Below, in pieces: positions 1-7,016 of a stretch of 64,000 bases of DNA (position 1 is the stretch's first letter; each line of letters begins with the position of its first letter). The DNA is from Streptomyces sp. TG1A-8. GTDB lineage: Bacteria; Actinomycetota; Actinomycetes; Streptomycetales; Streptomycetaceae. The notes under the pieces are model-generated. The model saw nothing but the letters and a program-made list of their open reading frames with translations. It was not told where the DNA came from and did not search any database. The translations under genes and the position numbers were made by a program. The stretch is taken from NCBI RefSeq assembly GCF_030499535.1, contig NZ_JASTLB010000001.1, forward strand, positions 5,580,001 to 5,644,000, in the 5' to 3' direction.

Positions 1-202
1 AAGGCCGCTGTGGCGAACCCGCGATCGGGCAGCCGCTCGGGGAGTCCGTCCCCCACCCACCGCACCGACGCGCTTCGCGCGTCACCGCCAGGCTCACATC
101 TTGCTCCTTCGTCGGTCCCTGCGGCTCGAGGACTTCGCCCGGAATCCGGCCCCCGAGCACGATCGCCACCCGCAGTCGGTCGCGGGCCGGCTCGGACAGC
201 AT
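1..202 (-). pseudogene. GntR/FadR-type regulator, N-terminal piece, frameshifted, runs off the left edge
   Basis: Read on the minus strand from an ATG at 202, this stretch aligns without gaps to the N-terminal winged helix of the GntR regulator encoded at 5707. Both share MLSE, LR at the helix, the E-L-PQ block and a SLAV-REA recognition helix. Around positions 66-71 the frame breaks: five bases stand where one codon is expected. The homology then resumes in the next frame ([14 protein letters not shown] here, VGDGIADRLPNRGF in the paralogue). The gene continues past position 1, so the FCD domain is not visible. It is divergent from the PEBP gene at 382, with the shared operator between them. 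It is either a pseudogene or an intact gene with one sequencing error. Confidence 0.7.
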
Positions 203-248
203 CCGTCTGCTCGGCAGTAGTGAGGGCCGGCCGCCGACATCATGCATC

Positions 249-280
249 ATCATCGATGATCAAAACAATAATCGATTATC
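249..280. promoter_or_regulatory. Two adjacent palindromes between the gntR remnant and the PEBP gene
   Basis: ATCATCGATGAT (249-260) and ATAATCGATTAT (268-279) are both perfect 12-bp dyads sharing the ATCGAT core. Their centres are 19 bp apart. The second, with flanking bases, is identical over 14 bp to the site in front of the GntR gene at 5707. This fits an autoregulatory GntR operator that also controls the divergent PEBP gene. The binding assignment is inference. Confidence 0.6.
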
Positions 281-381
281 AGTGTTACAGTCGATTTATT
301 GGTGCCCGTTCGAACGCTCCGGAGGATCCGGAGCGCGCTCCTTTGCCGGGCGGGACCTCAGCGCGTGAGAGGAAAACCGTG

Positions 382-921
382 ATGCCCGCGAATAACCCCT
401 TCGCCCGCCTCCCCGAGGCGGCGACCTTCAGCGTCACCAGCACCAGCGTGTCCGACGGTGCAGCATGGGGCATCGAGCAGATGTCCGGGATCATCGGCGT
501 CCCCGGTGGTAAGGACGTCTCCCCGCAGTTGTCGTGGAGCGGCGCCCCTGAGGGCACCAAGAGCTACGCGGTGACGGTGTACGACCCCGATGCCCCGACG
601 GGGTCGGGCTTCTGGCACTGGGCGGTGGTGGACATCCCCGCCTCCGTCACCGAGCTCGCGGAGGGCGCGGGCGACGACACCGGCTCCGGCCTGCCCGAGG
701 GGGCTTTCCAACTGCCCAACGATGCCCGCGCGGCCCGCTACATCGGCGCTGCACCACCCGCCGGTCACGGCGTGCACCGATACTTCGTCGTCGTGCACGC
801 CCTCGACACCGAACACATCGGCGTCCCCGCCGACGCCACGCCGGCCTACCTGGGCTTCACCCTGGCCGGTCATGTCCTGGGCCGCGCCGTACTGACCGCC
901 ACCGCCGAGACTCCGGCCTGA
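382..921 (+). CDS. YbhB/YbcL-type PEBP (Raf-kinase-inhibitor-like) protein
   Basis: The protein is 179 aa if started at the ATG at 382, which has GAGAGG about 10 bases upstream; the frame is open back to 10 but that part has no family similarity. It carries the phosphatidylethanolamine-binding fold signatures [13 protein letters not shown] near residue 70 and [13 protein letters not shown] near 130, which form the anion-binding pocket of the family. The length is typical of bacterial members, which are cytoplasmic and whose ligand is usually unknown. No signal peptide is visible. Its promoter carries the palindromes at 249-280, so it is probably the target of the neighbouring GntR-type regulator. 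It ends facing the CGNR gene, with about 250 bp of featureless GC-rich DNA between. Confidence 0.88.
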   Translation: MPANNPFARLPEAATFSVTSTSVSDGAAWGIEQMSGIIGVPGGKDVSPQLSWSGAPEGTKSYAVTVYDPDAPTGSGFWHWAVVDIPASVTELAEGAGDDTGSGLPEGAFQLPNDARAARYIGAAPPAGHGVHRYFVVVHALDTEHIGVPADATPAYLGFTLAGHVLGRAVLTATAETPA

Positions 922-1177
922 CGCGCAGCCGGTCCCGCGGTAAACCGTCCGGGCCGCCGCTCGCCGGCGCGCGAGCCGACGGGCGGCCGTACGGCCATCG
1001 GCCCGGCGGCGGACCGTCGGGCGGCGCATGCCCGGTCGCCCGGTGGTACGACGCCCGCGGGAGCGCGACGGCGGCCGGGCGGTGCTGCGACCGGCTCCGG
1101 GGGACTGCCTGCCGGCCCGGCTCGGGCACAGCCCCGCCGACCGGTCCACAACCGCACTCGGTCCCGGTGGAATCCGC

Positions 1178-1864
1178 TCACTGCCGAGGAGTCGCCTCGG
1201 GTGCGGCATCTCCGGCGTTCCCCGGGGTCGCGGCACCGGCGCGGTGACGGTTTCGGTAGTTGCGCATGGCGACTTGCGAACTGCAGGTAGTGGTGCAGTA
1301 GGCGCCGGAGGTGTTGCGGCTGCGGTCGTAGAAGGCGAAGTGGCAGGGCGGGTTGCGGCAGGCCTTCAGGCGTTGCCAGGCACCGGTGAGGGCGAGTTCC
1401 GCCGCCGAGGCCAGGATGCCGGCCAGTACGCCGGGGAGTCCGTCGTGTCCGGGGACCAGGCGGGCACCGTACCGGTCGAGGACGGCGGCGAGCGGATAGC
1501 GGGCCGCCGCGCGGCGCAGGAGGTGCTCGGCGCGCGTCAGGGCCTGCTCGCTGGTGCGGGGATCGGCGGAGTGGCCCAGCAGGACGGTCACCAGGGCGTC
1601 GCGCAGTTCGCGGACCGCGGCGGCGTCGGCCTCGCTCACGTCGGCCGCCGCGTCGGGCAGACCGTTGTCCGTCAGCCACCGGGCCAAGCCCTCGGCGTCC
1701 GCGAACCGCTCCTGGCGACCGCCGGCGTCGGCATGGGTGTTGGCGAACGCCAGCACGGCGTCCGCGGCCGCGGAAGGGGCGGAAGGGGTCCTGTGCGGCT
1801 TCGCGCTGGGCGTCGTGTCGGCCGCCCCGCCCGTCGGTGCACTGCGTGTCGTGTCGCTCGCCAT
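1178..1864 (-). CDS. CGNR zinc-finger transcriptional regulator (ABATE domain)
   Basis: This 228-aa protein has an N-terminal helical ABATE-like domain with alanine/arginine-rich helices. A C-terminal zinc finger follows, with CRNPPCHFAFYD, then CTTTCSSQVAMRNYRNRHR; the CX4C and CX3C pairs and the N-R-H-R tail are the hallmark of the CGNR family. These proteins are putative DNA-binding regulators, often next to the genes they control. It is divergent from the SDR-epoxide hydrolase operon at 2058 across a 193-bp gap with inverted repeats, so that operon and its own promoter are the likely targets. The first 40 residues are low-complexity and the true start may lie further in. Confidence 0.85.
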   Translation of the reverse strand: MASDTTRSAPTGGAADTTPSAKPHRTPSAPSAAADAVLAFANTHADAGGRQERFADAEGLARWLTDNGLPDAAADVSEADAAAVRELRDALVTVLLGHSADPRTSEQALTRAEHLLRRAAARYPLAAVLDRYGARLVPGHDGLPGVLAGILASAAELALTGAWQRLKACRNPPCHFAFYDRSRNTSGAYCTTTCSSQVAMRNYRNRHRAGAATPGNAGDAAPEATPRQ

Positions 1865-2057
1865 GCCTTCACCTTACCGCCACACAGCTGAGTGTGTGAT
1901 GTTCGTAGCCGCAAAACTCATAACCAGTGAGTCAAAACAAGAGTTGAAGTTATGACTGTAACGTGTATGGTCTTAACGGCGAATGGAAGAGTGAAACCAG
2001 TCGCCACACCAGCTTTCACGGGGCCTTGCACGCCTCGCAGACGATCAGGAGCACATC
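1865..2057. promoter_or_regulatory. Divergent promoter region with inverted repeats
   Basis: The gap between the CGNR gene and the SDR operon is noticeably AT-richer than its surroundings. It holds CACAC-N6-GTGTG at 1881-1896, directly in front of the CGNR start. It also holds a wider inverted pair, CTCATAAC (about 1917-1924) and GTTATGAC (about 1948-1955). Either could be the operator of the CGNR protein. No clear -10/-35 pair stands out. Confidence 0.4.
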
Positions 2058-2951
2058 GTGACCACGCACACCAAGACCACGGCCGCCCGCCCCGCCGCGC
2101 ACGGCGGCGTCCGCACCTGGTTCATCACCGGTGCCACCTCGGGCATCGGCCTTGCCCTGGCCCGCGCGGCGGCCGAGCGGGGCGACAACGTCGCAGCCCT
2201 GGCCCGCCGCACCGACGCCCTCGCGCCCCTCACCGAAACCCACGGCCCCCGGGTGCTGGCACTGGCCGCCGACGTCCGCAGCGCTGAGGACCTCCGCACC
2301 GCGGTCACCACGACCCTCCAGGCATTCGGCCGGATCGACGTGGTCGCCAACAACGCCGGATACGGTCTGTTCGGCGCCGTCGAGGAGAGCACCGACGCCC
2401 AGGCGCGCGACATCTTCGACACCAACGTCTTCGGTGTCCTCAACGTCCTGCGCGCCACCCTGCCCGTCCTGCGCGCCCAGGGCGGCGGCCACATCCTGCA
2501 GGGGTCGTCCTACTACGGTCAGACCGCCCATCCCGGCGTCGGCCTGCTTGCCGCCACCAAGTACGCCGTCGAAGGACTCACCGACGCCCTCGTCGGCGAA
2601 CTCGCCCCCCTCGGCGTCAAGGTGACCGTCGTCGAACCCGGCCCCACCGCCACCGCCTTCCTGTCCAACCTCGACGTCGCCGACACCCTCACCGACTACG
2701 ACCCCACCGTCCGCGCCATCCAGAAGAGCATCGGTGAACTGCCCGCCTCGGCCTTCAACTCCGCCGACCGCGTCGCCACCGCCGTCCTCGCCGCAGTCGA
2801 CGCCGACCGGCCGCCCCTGCGCCTGGCCACCGGCACCACCGCTGTCACCGAGATCCGCGCCGCCCTTGACGCCCGCCTGGCCGAACTCGACGCCTGGGAA
2901 GCCGTCAGCACCGCCGTCGACACCCCCACCACTCAGTCCGACCAGGCATGA
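2058..2951 (+). CDS. SDR-family NAD(P)-dependent oxidoreductase
   Basis: A classical short-chain dehydrogenase of 297 aa. The cofactor loop TGATSGIG sits near residue 27, NNAGYG near 97, and YAVEG in place of the usual YxxxK context in the active-site helix (GLLAATKYAVEGLTD). The arginine-rich strand end (ALARR) suggests NADP(H). A GTG at 2058 is the first start in frame. The stop overlaps the start of the epoxide hydrolase by 4 bp (ATGA), so the two are translationally coupled. With a second SDR at 4201, the cluster looks catabolic or detoxifying: an epoxide opened to a diol, then oxidised. The substrate cannot be told from sequence. Confidence 0.85.
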   Translation: MTTHTKTTAARPAAHGGVRTWFITGATSGIGLALARAAAERGDNVAALARRTDALAPLTETHGPRVLALAADVRSAEDLRTAVTTTLQAFGRIDVVANNAGYGLFGAVEESTDAQARDIFDTNVFGVLNVLRATLPVLRAQGGGHILQGSSYYGQTAHPGVGLLAATKYAVEGLTDALVGELAPLGVKVTVVEPGPTATAFLSNLDVADTLTDYDPTVRAIQKSIGELPASAFNSADRVATAVLAAVDADRPPLRLATGTTAVTEIRAALDARLAELDAWEAVSTAVDTPTTQSDQA

Positions 2952-4123
2952 CGTCCGACCGCGGAGGGACTCGCGCCGCCGACGTGACAGCGTTCTCCCT
3001 TCACGTCGGCGACGCCGAACTGGAGGACCTGCGCCGCAGGCTGCGGTCGGCCCGGTTCCCCGAACCGCAGCCGCCCGCGCCGGACGGCTCGGGCGACCAC
3101 TGGACGCAGGGCGTTCCGCTGGATCACCTGCGGCACCTGGTGGAGTACTGGGCCGACGGCTACGACTGGCGTCGGACGGAGGCCGAACTGAACCTGGCGG
3201 GCCAGTGGACGACCGTGATCGGGGACCTGGACGTCCACTTCCTCCACCTGCGGTCCGACCGGACCGGTGCGCGCCCACTGCTGCTCACCCACGGCTGGCC
3301 GGGCAGCGTGGCCGAATTCCTGGACGTGGCCGGTGAGCTGGCAGTCCCGTCCCGTCCCGACGCACCGGCCTTCCACGTCGTCGCCCCCTCCCTGCCCGGC
3401 TTCGGCTTCAGCGGCAAGCCGCGCACCACCGGCTGGGGCGTCGCACGGATCGCCGACGCCTGGGCCACGCTCATGGAGCGCCTGGGGTACCCGTGCTTCC
3501 TCGCCCACGGAGGCGACTGGGGCGGGGCGGTCGCCACTGAGCTGGCCGTCCGCCACCCCCGGCGCGTCCGGGCACTGCACACCACCTTCCCCCAGGCACT
3601 GCCCCCGCCGGACTGGCGTGAGGAGGACCTCGACCCCGAGGAGGCACGCCGGTGGCAGGAGACACGGCACTTCTGGCGGGCCCGGACCGCCTACGCGATG
3701 CAGCAGGCCACCCGCCCGCAGACCCTCGGGTACGGCCTGGTGGACTCACCCGTGGCCCTGCTCGCCTGGATCGTCGACAAGTTCCACGAGTGGACCGATC
3801 CACGGGCCGGTCCTCTCGGAGGTATCAGCCGGGACCGGATCCTGGACAACGTCATGCTGTACTGGCTCGGTCGCTGCGGGGCGTCCGCCGCCAGATTGTA
3901 CTGGGAGAGCTACGGCCGCCTCGACAAGAACACTCCCGTCCTGACACCCACGGTGGTGTCGGTCTTCCCGTACGAGATCGAGAAGCCGCCCCGGGCGTGG
4001 GTGGCCGCTCGGTACCTGGCGATCGCCGACTGGCGGACCCCCGGCAGGGGTGGGCACTTCCCCGGCCTGGAGGTGCCCGACGTCTTCATCGAGGAGATCC
4101 GCGCAGCCTTCCGGCTGCCCTGA
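2948..4123 (+). CDS. Epoxide hydrolase, EHN-domain alpha/beta hydrolase
   Basis: The 391-aa protein opens with the EHN domain typical of microsomal-type epoxide hydrolases (residues about 10-115, including WxxGVPLDHLRHLVEYW). The alpha/beta hydrolase core follows. HGWPGS forms the oxyanion loop near residue 115, and HGGDWGG holds the nucleophile aspartate near 195. A late GGHFPGLEVPD block supplies the catalytic histidine near 375. It would open an epoxide to a vicinal diol through a covalent aspartyl ester. It overlaps the upstream SDR by 4 bp and is followed 77 bp later by another SDR, probably in one transcript. No signal peptide is seen, so the enzyme is probably cytoplasmic. Confidence 0.88.
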   Translation: MTSDRGGTRAADVTAFSLHVGDAELEDLRRRLRSARFPEPQPPAPDGSGDHWTQGVPLDHLRHLVEYWADGYDWRRTEAELNLAGQWTTVIGDLDVHFLHLRSDRTGARPLLLTHGWPGSVAEFLDVAGELAVPSRPDAPAFHVVAPSLPGFGFSGKPRTTGWGVARIADAWATLMERLGYPCFLAHGGDWGGAVATELAVRHPRRVRALHTTFPQALPPPDWREEDLDPEEARRWQETRHFWRARTAYAMQQATRPQTLGYGLVDSPVALLAWIVDKFHEWTDPRAGPLGGISRDRILDNVMLYWLGRCGASAARLYWESYGRLDKNTPVLTPTVVSVFPYEIEKPPRAWVAARYLAIADWRTPGRGGHFPGLEVPDVFIEEIRAAFRLP

Positions 4124-4200
4124 GGACGGCGACCCCGGCCAGGGCCGCCGTCCCCCACTCCCCACTCACCGGACAACGAGCACCAAGGAGCACCCCGGCC

Positions 4201-4950
4201 ATGACCGTCAGGAAGAACGTACTCATCACCGGAGCCAGTTCCGGCCTCGGGGAGGCCATGGCCCGCAAGCACGCCGCACGCGGCAGCGACCTCGCCCTGT
4301 GCGCGCGGCGCGCGGACCGACTGGAGACCTTGAAAGCGGAATTGACCGCCGTCCACCCCGGTATCAGGATCGAAGTGCACACCCTCGACGTCAATGACCA
4401 CGATCAGGTCTTCAGGGTCTTCCGGTCGTGCCGCGGGACGCTGGGCACTCTCGACCGGGTCGTCGTCAATGCCGGAGTCGGTCACGGGTCGCCCGTCGGC
4501 ACCGGCGGGTTTCCGGCCAACGCGAGAATCCTGCAGACGAATCTCGTCGCGGCCCTGGCCCAGTGCGAGGCGGCCGTCGAAATCTTCCGCGACCAAGGCA
4601 GCGGTCACCTGGTGGTGATCTCCTCCATGAGCGCGATGCGCGGGCTGCCGCACCTCACCGCATACGGGGCGAGCAAGGCCGGCGTCGCCACACTGGCCGA
4701 GGGCATTCGCGCGAGCTTGCTGGGGACCCCCATCAAGGTGACGACCCTCTTTCCGGGATACATCGAGTCCGAGATGACGACCACCGGGAACGAGCCCACC
4801 CCGATGATGGTCTCCACGGAAAAGGGGGTGACGTCGATGATGAAGGCCATCGAGGCCGAGCGCGCCCAGGCCAAGGTTCCTGCCTGGCCCTGGATTCCCA
4901 TGGGGTTCGTCATGCGCCACGCCCCCCTGCGGATCGTGGCCAAGTCCTGA
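4201..4950 (+). CDS. SDR-family oxidoreductase
   Basis: A 249-aa classical SDR: TGASSGLGEA at residues 10-19, a second-strand ARR suggesting NADP(H), NAGVGHG near 93 and YGASK near 157 as the catalytic Tyr-x3-Lys. The C-terminus (PWPWIPMGFVMRHAPLRI) resembles membrane-associated ketoacyl/sphinganine reductase-like SDRs. The ATG at 4201 follows AAGGAGCAC. It is the last gene of the cluster that starts at 2058 and is followed by a strong hairpin. The role is inferred only from context with the epoxide hydrolase. Confidence 0.85.
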   Translation: MTVRKNVLITGASSGLGEAMARKHAARGSDLALCARRADRLETLKAELTAVHPGIRIEVHTLDVNDHDQVFRVFRSCRGTLGTLDRVVVNAGVGHGSPVGTGGFPANARILQTNLVAALAQCEAAVEIFRDQGSGHLVVISSMSAMRGLPHLTAYGASKAGVATLAEGIRASLLGTPIKVTTLFPGYIESEMTTTGNEPTPMMVSTEKGVTSMMKAIEAERAQAKVPAWPWIPMGFVMRHAPLRIVAKS

Positions 4951-4976
4951 ACCGGGGCTGCCCCGAACGGGGCGCC

Positions 4977-5008
4977 GAGAGTTTCCCGCCGATCGGCGGG
5001 AAACTCTC
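4977..5008 (+). terminator. Perfect 14-bp hairpin after the SDR cluster
   Basis: The arm GAGAGTTTCCCGCC is followed by a GATC loop and its exact complement. It lies 27 bp after the stop of the last SDR gene. There is no T-run, as usual in Streptomyces, but stem length and position fit a transcription terminator. Confidence 0.7.
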
Positions 5009-5231
5009 GTGGCCGGCGTACGTCGTGTTCGGTGCGCCCTCGGACGGTGGTTCAGGCCCACCGCGCGAGTGCTGCCGAGTCACGGCGGACGGCGCGGGTT
5101 TTCGCGCGGCGCGTTCCGCTCCGCAGTCCGCTCTCCCGGCCCGGCAGTGCCGCGTGCTCCGTTCCTGCCGCTGCCCGTGCATGTCCGCACGAGCAGCGGC
5201 GAACCCGATTCCGAGCAATGGGCGGCGATAC

Positions 5232-5259
5232 GGCGTACCGGCCCCGGGGCCGGTACGCC
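5232..5259. repeat. Perfect 28-bp palindrome
   Basis: The 14 bases GGCGTACCGGCCCC at 5232-5245 are followed with no spacer by their exact reverse complement (5246-5259). A no-loop dyad of this length inside non-coding DNA suits a dimeric protein's binding site or a cruciform rather than a terminator. It lies about 450 bp upstream of the GntR start. Confidence 0.55.
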
Positions 5260-5668
5260 CCGGGCACGCGCCTCGGTGCCGCGCTGTCCGCGTGGGTCGG
5301 TGTCCGGGCCGGCGGCCCACTCGGCCGTCGTTTCCGCCGCCGGGTCCGGCGGCCGACGTCACGTGGTGTGGCGACCGCCGTGCGGTGGAGGAAGTCCTCG
5401 GCGCGGTCCCATGACCAGCAACCTCGTGGACCGTCTCGTGGACCACGCACAAGGGATCCGGGCTCAATGCGCAGCGCCGGGCCGGAGAACCGCACCGCAC
5501 GGGGGTCTTCGCCCCCCTGATGCCTGGCTGACTGCCCCCGGCAGGTGGCTGCCGACCGCACGTGTCCGCCCAGGCCGGGTCCTCCCGTTCGTACCGTGCA
5601 GCCCACGACCCCTGAACCGGTGCGCGGTCGGCGGGCGGCAAGTCTGTTCGATGACTCCGCGCAATGAA

Positions 5669-5700
5669 AATAATCGATTATCACTCGGATTGGTTATGCT
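5669..5700 (+). promoter_or_regulatory. GntR operator and leaderless promoter of the 5707 gene
   Basis: AATAATCGATTATC (5669-5682) is identical to the site at 267-280. Thirteen bases downstream is a TATGCT -10 box (5695-5700), then six bases, then the ATG at 5707. Transcription would start at or next to the start codon. The palindrome covers the -35 region, so a bound repressor would block its own promoter. Confidence 0.6.
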
Positions 5701-5706
5701 GAGGGC

Positions 5707-6366
5707 ATGACCGGGACGACGAAGCAGATGCTCTCCGAGCGCGTGTACAGCGAGCTGAGGGACGCGGTCATGCGGGGCGAATTCGCTCCTGAGGAGGCTC
5801 TCAAACCCCAAGAACTGGCCCGCAAGTACGCGGTCAGTCTGGCCGTGGTGCGTGAGGCGCTGGTCCAGTTGGTCGGCGATGGGATCGCCGACCGGTTGCC
5901 CAACCGCGGCTTCGCCGTTTCCGCCTTCTCCGACCAGCGGTGGCAGGAGGTCGCCCAGGCCCGTTGCGCCATTGAGCCCGTCATGCTGCGCATGTCCATC
6001 GAGCGGGGGGACCTCGACTGGGAGGCGCGGGTGCGTGCCGCGCACCACAGGCTGGCCCGCACTCCGATGTACCGGCCGGAGGAGGGTGAGTACTTCAGCG
6101 CCGCCTGGTCACGTGCCCACCGGGACTTCCACCGGGTTCTGCTGGAAGGCTGCGGCAACGACGTCCTGTTGGACACCTTCGACCGTCTCTGGATGGCCAG
6201 CGAACTGGCCCGCCGGTGGTCGGCGAACCGCACCCCGAACCGCGACGCCGAAGCCGAGCACCGCCGCCTGGAACAGGCAGCCCTGGCTCGTGATGCCGAC
6301 ACCGCCGCCGCGGTCCTCGGCCGACATCTGACCCTCACCGCCGCCGGCCTGACCGCCCCCCGTTGA
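5707..6366 (+). CDS. GntR-family regulator with FCD domain
   Basis: A 219-aa regulator. The winged helix-turn-helix occupies residues about 10-75 (LSERVYSELRDAV, then the recognition helix SLAVVREAL and wing NRGFAV). An all-helical FCD ligand-binding domain spans about 85-210, with the usual metal-site pattern of Asp and His residues (for example FHRVLLEGCGNDVL and a late AAVLGRHL helix). FCD regulators sense small carboxylic acids. It closely resembles the broken regulator at the left edge and has the same operator, so the two loci are probably duplicates. There are no obvious metabolic partner genes immediately downstream. The ATG at 5707 is chosen because a -10 box sits six bases before it. 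Confidence 0.9.
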   Translation: MTGTTKQMLSERVYSELRDAVMRGEFAPEEALKPQELARKYAVSLAVVREALVQLVGDGIADRLPNRGFAVSAFSDQRWQEVAQARCAIEPVMLRMSIERGDLDWEARVRAAHHRLARTPMYRPEEGEYFSAAWSRAHRDFHRVLLEGCGNDVLLDTFDRLWMASELARRWSANRTPNRDAEAEHRRLEQAALARDADTAAAVLGRHLTLTAAGLTAPR

Positions 6367-6844
6367 TCCTGACGAACACCTCGTCCAGATGCCCTGTGTC
6401 CCCGGGCATCACCGTTCGCTTCGCAGTCCGGGAGCAGATCACCGGCGTCGCCGGCCTCGCTGTCACGGCCTGAGCACAACCCGGAACCGGGGTCCACCAC
6501 GCCGCGCCGCACCATCAGGCACTTCCCATCCAACAACGTGACAGCGTCCCGTTCCGGGTCCAGTAGGGACTCTGATGTGCTTTGGAACCAGCGGGGTGCG
6601 GTGGATTGCGCACGCCGTGCCACGGGAAACGGGCGCGGTGATCTGCTGGCTTCGGTTCCAGCTGTTGTGAAGCGACTCACCTGCATCTCGGAATCCTACT
6701 CGCTGGTAACAATGCGTGGCGTATGAGTTCCGTCAAAATGCTCCGCAATGCCGTAAGGGAGTCGTCAATGGACGATCCGATCCGGCCACAAAAGCGCTTT
6801 GCTCTACTCGTCCGTTCAACCGAGTCTGACTCCAGGAGTTCGCG
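6367..6844. other. 478-bp region upstream of the kdp operon
   Basis: No convincing gene is visible. The right half is AT-richer and must hold the kdp promoter. The motif GTCAA-A/T-TG recurs near 6733-6740 and 6764-6769, and AGGAG at 6835-6839 is the ribosome-binding site of the first small ORF. I could not recognise a KdpE box or a riboswitch. Confidence 0.4.
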
Positions 6845-6928
6845 GTGGCCGATCTGGCCTTCGTTGTCACCATGCTCGCGGGTTTCGCGCTGGTGGCCCT
6901 TGTCGCCAAGGGGGTGACGAAGCTGTGA
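6845..6928 (+). CDS. 27-aa single-pass membrane peptide ahead of kdpF
   Basis: A GTG-started ORF preceded by AGGAG at 5-base spacing, encoding [10 protein letters not shown], a hydrophobic helix ([11 protein letters not shown]) and a basic tail KGVTKL. Its stop overlaps the kdpF start by 4 bp (GTGA), the same coupling used elsewhere in the operon. The Shine-Dalgarno match, the overlap and the clean transmembrane composition argue that it is translated. It could be an extra small subunit or assembly factor of the KdpFABC pump, or a leader peptide. I know of no assigned function. Confidence 0.6.
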   Translation: MADLAFVVTMLAGFALVALVAKGVTKL

Positions 6929-7014
6929 CCGTCGAGAACATCGTCGGCATGGTAATAGCCGTCTGCCTGCTGGGCTATCTCGTCCTTGCCCTGATCTTCC
7001 CGGAGAGGTTCTGA
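6925..7014 (+). CDS. kdpF: K(+)-transporting ATPase subunit KdpF
   Basis: A 29-aa peptide with one transmembrane helix and the characteristic ending [14 protein letters not shown]. KdpF is a lipid-like stabiliser of the KdpFABC complex in the membrane. It starts at a GTG overlapping the upstream small ORF and ends 2 bp before kdpA. Size and C-terminal motif match actinobacterial KdpF. Confidence 0.9.
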   Translation: MTVENIVGMVIAVCLLGYLVLALIFPERF

Positions 7015-7016
7015 CG

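Larger units (their letters stand above)
4951..5706. other. 756-bp intergenic stretch, no convincing gene
   Basis: Apart from the terminator at its left end, the palindrome at 5232-5259 and the operator/promoter at its right end, I see no reading frame with recognisable protein similarity on either strand. The open frames are low-complexity arginine/proline/glycine translations typical of non-coding GC-rich DNA. Confidence 0.55.

Noticed and set aside
2058..4950. Small secondary-metabolite gene cluster
   Set aside because: SDR and epoxide hydrolase genes alone do not indicate biosynthesis; no synthase, carrier protein or tailoring set is present.
6367..6844. Possible c-di-AMP (ydaO-type) or K+ riboswitch upstream of kdp
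   Set aside because: I looked for the conserved ydaO core and for nested stems and found nothing convincing; the sequence is mostly unstructured to my eye.
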